A DNA stretch of 21,282 bases. It comes from Chara braunii. Lineage: Eukaryota > Streptophyta > Charophyceae > Charales > Characeae. Positions 1 to 7,362 of the stretch are shown one piece after another. Each line of letters starts with the position of its first letter. Position 1 is the stretch's first letter. Below the pieces are notes generated by a model. The model did no database searches, was not told where the DNA came from, and worked only from the letters and a program-made list of their open reading frames with translations. The DNA is taken from positions 2,096,494 to 2,117,775 of the forward strand of contig BFEA01000227.1 of NCBI GenBank assembly GCA_003427395.1, written 5' to 3'. Made by a program: the position numbers and the translations under genes.

Positions 1-185
1 GTGGGGGCGATGCGGGGGCGGGGTTGCGGGGCCGGTGGCGGGCCTGCGGGGTTAGGCGGCGGGGTACCCGGGGCTGGGCGGCGGCGGGGGTCGTCCGGCG
101 GTGGCGGGGTTGGATGAACCCCGCGGCGGGGGTCCGGGGTCCGCAGCCTAACACCGGCTTTGCCCCCGGGGTTCCCCGCTCGACA
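1..185. other. GC-rich, G-run-rich block with palindromes
   Basis: Very G-rich on the plus strand, unlike the AT-rich sequence that begins near 186. It holds a perfect 8-bp hairpin, GCGGGGTT (104-111) with AACCCCGC (117-124), around the 5-nt loop GGATG. Short open frames here are composition artefacts with no recognisable domain. The left inverted arm starts at its right edge, so this is probably the flank into which that element was placed. Confidence 0.5.
3..31 (+). other. G-quadruplex motif
   Basis: Four G runs (3-7, 14-18, 20-23, 28-31) are separated by loops of 6, 1 and 4 nt, which fits the G3+N1-7 quadruplex pattern on the plus strand. More G runs follow to about position 110. Whether it folds in the cell cannot be told from sequence. 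Confidence 0.6.
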
Positions 186-231
186 ACGCTGGCTCTGACG
201 TGTGAGGGTTTGAATGTGGTTGATTTTCAGA

Positions 232-267
232 AGCCAAGCCTGTTCCATAAGATTGGATGACTTGGTT
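232..267 (+). other. Hairpin unit 1 of array
   Basis: Stem AGCCAAG (232-238) pairs with CTTGGTT (261-267). This gives 7 pairs, one of them G233.T266. The 22-nt loop holds the inner stem TCCA (244-247)/TGGA (254-257) around TAAGAT. Confidence 0.7.
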
Positions 268-310
268 GCCTTGTTTAACTGGGTTTTACTCTGTTTCATT
301 AGTTCTGAGC

Positions 311-357
311 GAGGAGGTCTGAGCAAGTTCCATAAGATTGGATGGCTCAGCCTCTTC
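311..357 (+). other. Hairpin unit 2 of array (longest stem)
   Basis: GAGGAGG-T-CTGAGC (311-324) pairs with GCTCAGCCTCTTC (345-357). This gives 13 pairs with T318 bulged and one G313.T355 wobble. The 20-nt loop has the same core as unit 1, but the stem sequence is unrelated. Confidence 0.75.
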
Positions 358-393
358 CTGCTTTTGTTCTGAGGAAATAACTTTGGCTGGGGG

Positions 394-425
394 CGAGGCA
401 TGTTCCATAAGATTGGATGGCCTTG
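394..425 (+). other. Hairpin unit 3 of array
   Basis: CGAGGC (394-399) pairs with GCCTTG (420-425): 6 pairs including G395.T424. The loop 400-419 carries the conserved core. Confidence 0.65.
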
Positions 426-475
426 AACTCATGCCACGCACAACTGAACTAGAGAAGAACGAACCTGGCAGAGGA

Positions 476-507
476 CTAGACATGTTCCATAAGATTAGAT
501 GGTCTGG
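476..507 (+). other. Hairpin unit 4 of array
   Basis: CTAGAC (476-481) pairs with GTCTGG (502-507): 6 pairs including T477.G506. The loop is the conserved core with a single change (GATTAGATG). Confidence 0.65.
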
Positions 508-585
508 CCCAATGCCTGGTACATGCTGGAACCCGAGAGGTTATAATTTGACTATACTTTATTACTATTTTATCTATGAACAGGC

Positions 586-625
586 TAGTCAGGCACGGGT
601 TCCATAAGATTGGATTGCCTGGCTA
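586..625 (+). other. Hairpin unit 5 of array
   Basis: TAGTCAGGC (586-594) pairs with GCCTGGCTA (617-625): 9 pairs including T589.G622. The 22-nt loop carries the conserved core. Confidence 0.7.
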
Positions 626-680
626 TAGCTTATCATAAGTTGAAGAGAGTAAAATTAAGAGTATAACTGAAGGTAACTTT

Positions 681-728
681 GGGCAGGCTGAGCTTTGTTT
701 CTAAAATGAATGGCTCAGTCCTACGCCC
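681..728 (+). other. Hairpin unit 6 of array with outer GGGC/GCCC stem
   Basis: GGCTGAGC (686-693) pairs with GCTCAGTC (713-720): 8 pairs including G687.T719. An outer stem GGGC (681-684)/GCCC (725-728) follows after an internal loop. The loop is the second subtype, with inner stem TTC (699-701)/GAA (708-710) replacing TCCA/TGGA. Confidence 0.7.
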
Positions 729-784
729 AACTTTTGAACACCAAGTTCAGAGAGGTATATATAACTAGGGTATTAAACAGTTCA

Positions 785-831
785 GGGCAACTAAGCATTG
801 TTTCTAAGATGAATGACTTAGTCATATGCCC
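785..831 (+). other. Hairpin unit 7 of array with outer GGGC/GCCC stem
   Basis: ACTAAG (790-795) pairs perfectly with CTTAGT (817-822). The outer GGGC (785-788)/GCCC (828-831) stem is as in unit 6. The inner stem is TTC/GAA around TAAGAT (805-810). The middle stem differs from unit 6 at several positions on both sides. Confidence 0.7.
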
Positions 832-881
832 AAAGGAAAAGAAAAGTAGTTGTGCAACCTGTTCGTGTATACTTGATGGTT

Positions 882-919
882 GAGTCAGGCATGTTCCATA
901 AGATTGGATGACCTGACTT
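882..919 (+). other. Hairpin unit 8 of array
   Basis: GAGTCAGG (882-889) pairs with CCTGACTT (912-919): 8 pairs, the outermost being G882.T919. The loop 890-911 has the TTCCATAAGATTGGATG core. Confidence 0.7.
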
Positions 920-925
920 TACGCC

Positions 926-1222
926 TTATGTAAGCTGGGTATAAGAGATTAAATCATTGAAAGACCATGAACTATTGTTTGCTAAGTTGACTTGAGGCTC
1001 GTGAGAGTACTTACTTTTGTGGGTTGGCATTGCATGTGACGGAGTGAGGCTACTACTTGGTCAGAGATTCAGTTTGACAGGTAGTCGCTTTAGAGGCTCG
1101 CCACGTGCTAGAGCGATAGGAGTTAGCTCAATTCCTGCATTTTCTAAGCTAAGTTTGTTTTACCTAGATCCATTTTCGCATTTTCTGGGATCTTTTGTTA
1201 TGCTTGGTTTTGTATAAATTTT
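926..1222. other. No recognisable feature
   Basis: AT-rich interval between the hairpin array and the next hairpin family. A possible ninth, degenerate unit (ATTGTTTGCTAAG near 975) lacks a convincing stem. No coding frame of note. Confidence 0.4.
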
Positions 1223-1585
1223 GGTAAGCTACTTTCTCTACGGGAAGCGCTGCCGAAATTTCTACAAATCCAGGGGGTTAGTCAATTCTTGACTTTTCAA
1301 AGTTTAACTTGTCTAAAGTTCATATATGACTTAGTAAAAATCTGAAAAGTCTCCTTTTCTAAAGGGAGTGCTGCCCAATTTTTTGCTAATTCAGTGAGTT
1401 AAACAAAATTGAACTTTGGAAAGTCAAAGACTATTTCTGTTTTCATATTTGGGCTGATATAAATTCTGAAAAGGCACTTTTCCTACGGGAAGCGCTGCCG
1501 GAATTTTTTTGATTTAGAGGACTTAGATTATATTTTGACAGGTGACGGTTTTGGCAAACCACCCCGAATAAGGGAGATCCTGCCA
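1223..1585 (+). repeat. Four tandem hairpins with a conserved CGCTGCCG-type 3' side
   Basis: Unit 1: outer GGTA (1223-1226)/TGCC (1251-1254), inner CTTTCT (1232-1237)/GGGAAG (1242-1247) with two G.T pairs. Unit 2: inner CTCCTTT (1351-1357)/AAGGGAG (1362-1368). Unit 3: outer GGCA (1473-1476)/TGCC (1496-1499), inner CTTTTCC/GGGAAG with one bulge. Unit 4: outer TGGCA (1552-1556)/TGCCA (1581-1585), inner CCC (1563-1565)/GGG (1572-1574). The 3' side GCTGCCGAAATTT recurs with small changes while the inner stem sequence varies. Units 1-3 are about 120 bp apart, unit 4 about 80 bp beyond. No coding potential. Confidence 0.6.
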
Positions 1586-2354
1586 TTAGTCTACCTTTGC
1601 TTTGGGCACTGACTTAGAGATAGGCTTAGACTTAGTTGGCGGATAACTTTGAGTGAGAATGTGCTATGGAGGTTCATCCCCCATATGCTGATGATTTAGC
1701 TTGGGCATTGATCTGTCTTATGGTACATGTCTTTCTTGGACACTCAATTCAGGACTTGGACTAGTTTTAGCTTGATCCTACGAGGATCATCTTCTGTTAT
1801 CACTGATAACAGGCCGGTTGTCAATTCGTTGGTTTATGATTCAACTCCAACTCACTCATGTCACTCAACCTAAAGGCTTTAGCCCTGTGGTTTGAATTGT
1901 TTCATTGTGTTTTCACCCAGACTTTATTGAATGGTCATTTAACAAAAAATACTGAGTATTTATTTTGGGGAGCTGCACAAGAGTGAGGTTTGTATGGCTA
2001 AGGCAAGGGGTATGAGCGCAAGGAATGGTTGAAGTTGACCCCGTGTAGTGCGTGGACCTTTGGTTGAATCTTTGATGTGATTGCAGGTGCGTTTGTAGTT
2101 CGGACTCTGGATATGATTGCATGCGATTACATACGTGTATGGCTGAAAGGAGCTCCACTGTGACTGTAGAAGTGATCGTCCTATATAAATAGGCCTTATG
2201 TATATACTTATATGTGCCTTGGGTATGCGCGCGGCTTACTGAGATCGTGCGCAAGGGTTAGCCAGATTATGGCTTGAGAGAAAAGGGAGACCCCCGGTTA
2301 TCCTTTGCTTTTTAGTATTTTTATAGTTGGACGTTGTAGTCCGTGACAGCCGTC
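1586..2354. other. Non-coding interval, nothing recognised
   Basis: Mixed-composition DNA with short open frames on both strands that show no domain, signal peptide or conserved motif. The longest, a minus-strand frame at 1913-2254, has a Thr/His/Ser-rich random-looking composition, and I do not call it a gene. Confidence 0.4.
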
Positions 2355-2375
2355 AAAGTCAAAACCGTTGACTTT
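2355..2375. other. 8-bp perfect hairpin
   Basis: AAAGTCAA (2355-2362) pairs with TTGACTTT (2368-2375) around the 5-nt loop AACCG. It stands alone in this stretch. Possible part of a repeat boundary, function unknown. Confidence 0.5.
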
Positions 2376-2839
2376 TGCCCAGGCCCAGAGTAGGACTTAC
2401 CCCAGGGCCGCAAGAAACTACTGCCACCATAGGTATGGACTTGTGTACCACCCGCTCTGCACAGAATGTAGAAAAGGGTGTGTGGTCTTCAACTGCTCAT
2501 GACGGTTGTCCAGCGTCGAGAGGTTAACCCTCAAGGCGCGTGTAAGCCGACACTGAAGTGTCGAACGCGACCCTCGAAATTAACGGGGACCGCGCGAGTA
2601 TGGGTACTACATAGTACGCCATCATTGCGACTACTTGCGTACGTTTGTATTGCGAGCCGATATGAGTTAGCCCTGCGTCCGCGCGGTTTTATATTAAGGC
2701 TCTCGCGCGACACCTATTCGATTTCCCCATCGGAGAGTTATGGGTTGGCTACCGAGGGACTAGGAGCGTTGTCGCGTTGTTTGTGTTGTGTCGTGTTGTA
2801 TGTGCGTGTGTGTGTGTTTTATTTTTATGTTCGTAAAGT
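2376..2839. other. Non-coding interval, nothing recognised
   Basis: GC-richer DNA leading into the dispersed repeat at 2840-3190. A plus-strand open frame covering 2478-3023 runs into that repeat on the opposite strand and has no recognisable protein features, so it is not called. Confidence 0.4.
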
Positions 2840-3190
2840 GGTGTGCACGTGGTGTGTGGGATGCGTCCTAGTCGACCGACGACGAGCCGCGCTTGGGACT
2901 TCAGCCCCCCAAGATGTCGATTCATGTGCGGGTCCGATAGGCATATTACCGCGCGTGCCCCCTATGCTACAACGAACGAGAAACGCCCTCGGCTGGTCCA
3001 CCTCTGCGATTGCAACTGAGTAGCTTTCGTACTGTGGACTGGTAGCTCGGCGGGGATACACCCACCGAAGGGAGGTGAAAGCTCTCGTAAGGTGGAGGTA
3101 AGTTGTGCCTCGCGTAGGCTCTATCCTGTCGTAGGGGCTCGCGAGAGGTATGGTTGGCGCACTCGGCCGGAGCGGCCTAAGGAAACTTCA
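2840..3190 (-). repeat. Dispersed structured repeat, copy 1 (minus)
   Basis: Read on the minus strand it aligns with 15560-15935 on the plus strand. Shared blocks in order include TTCCTT..CCGCTC near the start, GGCACAACTT, CCGAGCTACC, GCGAAAG-type, TTGCAAT.GCAGAGGTGG, CGAGGGCGTTT and CGTTGTAG.ATAGG, ending with GTCGACTAGGAC. Two stems are present in both copies but with different sequence. Here they are CCCACC (3061-3066)/GGTGGA (3091-3096) and GTCCAC (2996-3001)/GTGGAC (3034-3039). No open frame is shared by the two copies, so it looks non-coding. Family unknown; termini approximate. Confidence 0.6.
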
Positions 3191-3289
3191 TTTGTGTGTT
3201 CATGGCGAGTCTGGTCCAACTCCTGCGGGACGCGGCCGAGAGGGTCCCGCACTGCCACGTGCGGTGCCGGACCGATGCGCTCGACAACG
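3191..3289. other. GC-rich junction between repeat copy and right arm
   Basis: About 100 bp of GC-rich DNA joining the dispersed repeat to the inner end of the right inverted arm. It has no counterpart at the inner end of the left arm, where AT-rich DNA follows position 925. Confidence 0.35.
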
Positions 3290-3925
3290 TAAAGCTAAAT
3301 CATCCAAACTAATGAAAAAATGTCTAGCCCAGCCATTGGATATACACAAACACAAGGCATCACAACTTTTCTCTTCTTCGGCCATATGACTAGGTTGTCC
3401 GACATAGTCGCCTTAAACTATTTAAAATATCTAAGTTATATATAACTTTCTGCACTTAATCTTTTAAGGCAGCATATGACTGAACTGTTGAACTTAGAAA
3501 CAAGGTTCAACTTGCCTCTTCTTACCACCAATTTACTCTCTATTGATACTCTCTTCAATTTGTGATAAGCTATAGTCAGACCATCCAAACTTATGGAACA
3601 ATGTTTGAATAGTCTGTTCGTAAATTAAATAGTATACAGGTATAGACAAATTTAGCCATCTGGTTCCAGCATGTGCGTGGCTTCAGCCCAGACCATCCAA
3701 GTTTATGGAACTTGTTCAACCCTTCGTCTGATTTTTCCTCATAATAAACAAGAAAAAGTTAGAGTCATCCAAACGTATGAAAGAATTGCTCAACTCCTTC
3801 TTTCATAAACTAATAAACATCAGAAACCCTAAATGAAACAAGGCAATTAAGCCATCCAAACTTATGGAAACCTGCTTGGTCCTTGAAAAACAAACACATG
3901 AAGCCCTCACAAGTCAGAGCAACAA
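3290..3925 (-). repeat. Right arm of large inverted repeat; degenerate conserved-loop hairpins
   Basis: The reverse complement aligns unit by unit with 186-925, but it is shorter: units 3 and 4 of the left arm are represented by one fused unit near 3690. Loop cores on the plus strand read CATCCAAACTTATGGAA near 3584, 3693 and 3854, with variants near 3301 and 3766. Pairing survives with different stem sequence at AGCTAAA (3293-3299)/TCTAGCC (3323-3329) and ACTGAAC (3479-3485)/GTTCAAC (3505-3511). The latter has an outer AGGCA (3467-3471)/TGCCT (3513-3517) stem equivalent to GGGC/GCCC in the left arm. Several other stems here are weak. No coding potential. Confidence 0.7.
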
Positions 3926-4859
3926 GAAAATCCAAACTTATAAAAACATGTCTGGACGTCTAGGAAATCAAAATAAACAAGCACTCGACCGTTCAACTTA
4001 GTACAATGCCCAACCTCTGGTTGACCCAGTCAAATGCAAACAAAATCAGCTTTTTCCAGATGCAATCCCTTTTCACAATCTGATTTCAGACAAACAAAAA
4101 AAATGAAACTGAAATTGCTCACGGACTCAAGTCCGATTTGTGTCATGAAAGTCAAACTCAAAGTCAAATAGAGATGAATACAGTACACTCAATCAAACTG
4201 TAGCAAGATGTACAGATAGGGTTATAACTGGGTTTATAGAAGGAAGATGAAGTTATTCCTCTCAGTTCTCTGCCTTCATAACTCTTAAGTTTCGGCAGAG
4301 CTCCCCCGATCGGTGGGCAGACTCCCCACAGAGTCTTGATGCGGTCCTACGGGTTGCAATCTCGCCTGCCGCCTTCCTCTCGTAACCAACAGACTAAACT
4401 TAGATTAAAAAAGGCAGAAGGAGAGGTTTCCGACTCTCGAGATTCAAGAGGGTGGCTGACTCAACTCGCAGGAGAGAGCCTTGAAACCTTCATGCACTTG
4501 AGGGCCCCGCGATGATGGCCTGAACACAGCAGCAACTTGGTTAAACTGAATTCAAACTGCCAATTGTTGACTTCCATAGAGATTATCCTACTCGCAACAG
4601 TAACCCCTCCTTCTTTCAAAAGACTCGGTCACTCCGCAAAGCTTCGTGGCCTGGAGTATACTGGCTATAGTTCAAAACCCGACTGTGAGTCAACCCATAT
4701 TGTTCTTTGCTTGCGCTTAAGGTAAAACATCAACACGCCTTATCAGGCCATGCAATCAGCAGTGTCGGGTAAGGTGCATGCAGATGGTGACCGTGTAGAC
4801 CACTGCCAGCATCCAGTATATATCCAACCTGCGGCCGGAACCATGCAACTTCATTCAAT
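3926..4859. other. Non-coding interval with one inverted match to the GCTGCCG hairpin family
   Basis: One further loop-like relic (TCCAAACTTATAAA near 3931) lies just outside the right arm. At about 4290-4325 the sequence TTTCGGCAGAGCTCCCCC, read on the minus strand, matches the 3' side of the 1223-1585 hairpins (GGGAAGCGCTGCCGAAA). The orientation is inverted, like that of the arms. The remainder shows no gene or clear repeat. Confidence 0.45.
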
Positions 4860-5800
4860 AGGATGAGCAGTGCACCAGTCTAGCAGGTAAGTTTGCAGTC
4901 TCGCCTTCTGCTCTTCAGCCGGTAGGATGGACAATGCACTTGCTAACCAGTAAGTTTCCATGTTTCAGCAAACGTAACTCCTTGGGTTGCAGGTGAGCTT
5001 GTGCCCCGGATGCCAGTTCTAACTTCAAGGCGCGATCAGGCTATACAACCGAGCATAAATGTCGCATCGGATTACTTAACTGACCGCAACAACATTTTTC
5101 ACTGTTCCCTTGATTCTGAGCGACAACAGGCTTACGTGCATAGCTCACCTTGAGTTAACAACTTCATAGCTTAGGGAGAGTCCCACGTCCACATCTGCTA
5201 GCGTCCTCGCAACTCGGCACAAAGTCCGAATTTCGGTTCATCTCGCATCGCCAGCTTTCCAGGTAAGTCCTCAATCTCGCGGATTGCCCTCGCAGCCTCG
5301 ATTCGACAGTTTGATTGGCCACGAAGAGATTAGCAAGCAAGTCACCGATCCCGTAGTCGCCTAATGCTATCTTCATTAATAGGATGGCCAAAATCGAATG
5401 AATCTTTCGTTTGATTGTGGAAGTGTACACTATAATTCTTTTAGTCAAGCACGCAGAGGGGAACAAAGACTACTTCTATGGGTTCTTGGAAGTGTACACC
5501 TCTTAGCCACCAGGTAGATCCTCGATGTCGCAATTGTCTCTACGTTGCTTCCACTGGTACTGCGAAGCATCGCACCAACTGACAGGTAAGTCTTCTATTT
5601 GGCAGTTCTCCTTACGCTACTCCAGGTCGCTCGCATAGACAAAATCGAAATGAATCTTCCGTTAGAACATGGAAATGTATGTCGTTTTCTTATTATGTGC
5701 GTCGGACGAGCGAGTGACTCCCTCCATTGCACACGACATACAAAATCGAAACAAAATTTTCACTAAGACCTGAAAATATACACCGCCTAGACAAACACCC
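4860..5800. repeat. Diverged repeats carrying AGGTAAGT plus a TCTCGC-type box
   Basis: The string AGGTAAGT recurs at about 4886, 5261 and 5584, with AGGTAGAT near 5511. It is usually followed after a few bases by (C/T)AATCTCGC or a relative, flanked by short pairing arms that differ between copies (GCAG/CTGC, CAATC/GATTG). A second box, AAAATCGAA.GAATCTT.CGTT, recurs near 5389, 5640 and 5741, and GAAGTGTACAC near 5419 and 5488. A relative of the first box occurs near the window end (AGGTACGT at 21206, CCAATCTCGCC at 21231). On the minus strand some copies give short similar peptides (RLQTYL, RLRTYL). These could be old coding repeats, 5' splice-site-like sequences or non-coding repeats. The sequence does not decide between them. 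Confidence 0.4.
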
Positions 5801-5929
5801 ACTGCTTCCTTGACTACCTACTCTCCTTTGCCTAAACTTCCTCTATAGCTCTGTGCAACACTCTCTTCATCTAACTCTCATCTTACTAACCCAACGCGGA
5901 AACTAACACTTCCACTGATTCCGCCCTAT

Positions 5930-6420
5930 TCAGACGCCACGAATCCCACCTTCATCTCCCCACTTTCGTAAAGAAACGGGCGAGTCGTACGAATTTTCAC
6001 TCTCGTATTCCCCTCCTACTTTCCCTTGGACTCCTCTCGCCCACGTCGTTTCCTTACTAAAATTCCCTCTGCTACTCTAACACTCAATCTAACTTCATAA
6101 TCGAGTTCATCATGGTCAACGAACCCGATATAGGTTATTCCCTCGATTTCAACAAAAAACGAGCGAGATACATTTGTTTCCCCCCTCTTCTTCTTCATAG
6201 TCGACCTCTCGCGCACTGTATTTTCACACTAACTCACTATCGACTCCCTTATTCTCATTTCTGAGCCCTCCATCGTGATCGCCCTGCCTCGTATCCCAAA
6301 CCTCGACCTTCAGCCTGCTCGAATCTATGAACGATTGGGCAAGAACTAAGTTTTTGCCTCTAGCATGCCCATTCCTTTTTTTCGCCATCGCCTTCTTCGT
6401 TTCAAGTGTACCAGGCGGGG
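5930..6420 (-). pseudogene. Possible decayed coding remnant, unrecognised (low confidence)
   Basis: The minus strand is purine-rich and has successive open stretches in two frames. One runs from about 6420 to 6226. A second runs from about 6225 to 6019 and contains FFVEIEGITYIGFVDHDELD, then stops at 6016-6018. The predicted peptide is charged with plausible hydrophobic spacing, but no family is recognised. The skewed base composition lowers stop frequency by itself, so these frames may mean nothing. A homology search of the 6019-6216 translation would settle it. Confidence 0.2.
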
Positions 6421-6933
6421 CCCACGTCTACGTTCATTCTCCTCCTTCTCTATCTTTACTACCCGTCGCTATCATCGCTTTCGCATGGTCGCCCAACAGT
6501 TCAAACGGGCCGCCTCAACAACACCGATTATACTGCGTTAACTAACCAAGGAAGCCTGCTAATTGATAGGCCGACTAGTCATTCACTCCTCACGCCTGAG
6601 CCCACCAAATGTTCCGCTTGGCGGCACCGTGAGCTTCCTGTTGTGCCCTGAACCCCCCTTCAACTTGCTTTCCCCAACTCTGACTCGTCTGCACCTTAGC
6701 GCAGAGGTCTTCCCAGTTGCTCAGCCTGTCCGAGTGAAACTCCTGAGAGAGCAACTACTAGGCGATTTAATTAGCCTCTTGCCATCTATGCCCAAGTCTG
6801 ACTACCCTCCTACGGGCGCTAGCATGCAGTACCGCTGTTGGCTCTGCCACAGCCTCTTCCGGCCCTGCCTTGTCCCGACAGAGGTGGGTCCCCAATGGTG
6901 ATGTCCACACGCAAACCTCTACACAGCAGACTC
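6421..6933. other. Non-coding interval, nothing recognised
   Basis: Pyrimidine-rich on the plus strand to about 6500, then mixed. Open frames on both strands up to about 110 codons have no recognisable domain and overlap one another, so none is called. Confidence 0.35.
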
Positions 6934-6991
6934 GTGGTTGGTAGGCAGTACACTCGCTAAGGGTGCATAGTACTGCATACCCATTGACCAC
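6934..6991. other. Interrupted 15-bp hairpin
   Basis: GTGGT (6934-6938)/ACCAC (6987-6991), GTA (6941-6943)/TAC (6978-6980) and GCAGTAC (6945-6951)/GTACTGC (6970-6976) stack with small internal loops around an 18-nt terminal loop. No associated gene. Confidence 0.5.
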
Positions 6992-7024
6992 CATCGGTCT
7001 TTGGTGTCGTGCCTGGTTTGAAAA

Positions 7025-7125
7025 GAATAATAAAAAATAAATAAATAAATAAATAATAATAATTATTATTATTTTAGATAACCGAGAAATAATAATAATA
7101 AGACAATAAATAAAAAAATACTTTA
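7025..7125. repeat. AT-rich simple sequence (TAAA/TAA)n
   Basis: Low-complexity run of AATA, AATAA and TTATT units, including AATAATAATTATTATTATT, which is self-complementary. Likely microsatellite expansion. Confidence 0.8.
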
Positions 7126-7362
7126 AAAAATTTTAGTCGCCAGAGAACGACAGACGAGGAAAAGGAGCTGCTAGTACTGCTCCGACTCCGTTGACGGCAA
7201 AAGCAAGGGGGATAGCCCCGTCGGGCCCTCAACCCCTAGGCTCGTCCTAACTGCTGCGATTCTCCTACGCTGCCGCCGCTGGTCTCTATCCCTGAGTCTC
7301 TCAGGTAGAAGTCCGATCCGTAACCAATCGTGCTAGGCCCAAGGCTGAGTCTAGTACTAGTG
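7126..7362. other. Non-coding interval before the 33-bp repeat
   Basis: GC-richer DNA with small palindromic segments such as GGGGATAGCCCC near 7209. No gene recognised. Confidence 0.35.

Larger units (their letters stand above)
186..925 (+). repeat. Left arm of large inverted repeat; array of eight conserved-loop hairpins
   Basis: An AT-rich segment holds eight hairpin units about 70-110 bp apart. Each carries the loop core TTCCATAAGATTGGATG or its variant TTTCTAAGATGAATG. The segment aligns colinearly with the reverse complement of 3290-3925. Shared tracts outside the hairpins include CTATAGCTTATCA near 623, ACATGCTGGAACC near 522 and TAGTCATATG near 820. Inside each loop a short inner stem (TCCA/TGGA, or TTC/GAA in units 6 and 7) closes the hexaloop TAAGAT. 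There is no coding capacity. The identity of the element is unknown. It is not an LTR retrotransposon by anything visible. Confidence 0.75.

Noticed and set aside
1-185. rRNA gene fragment in the GC-rich start
   Set aside because: No recognisable universally conserved rRNA segment is present, and the composition is simply G-rich with palindromes.
186-925. CRISPR-like repeat-spacer array
   Set aside because: The repeated 17-20 nt element looks superficially like a CRISPR repeat, but spacers share sequence with the other arm, the period is irregular and stems flank rather than lie within the repeat.
2478-3023. Plus-strand open frame of 181 codons
   Set aside because: It overlaps a dispersed repeat whose other copy has no corresponding frame, with Cys/Arg-rich random composition and no domain.
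2840-3190. LTR pair with 15560-15935
   Set aside because: The copies are in opposite orientation 12 kb apart. No primer-binding site, polypurine tract, gag or pol is seen between them, and no TG..CA termini could be set.
6327-6901. Overlapping plus-strand open frames in the 6.3-6.9 kb region
   Set aside because: Several overlap each other and minus-strand frames. None has a domain, and the pyrimidine-rich composition reduces stop frequency.
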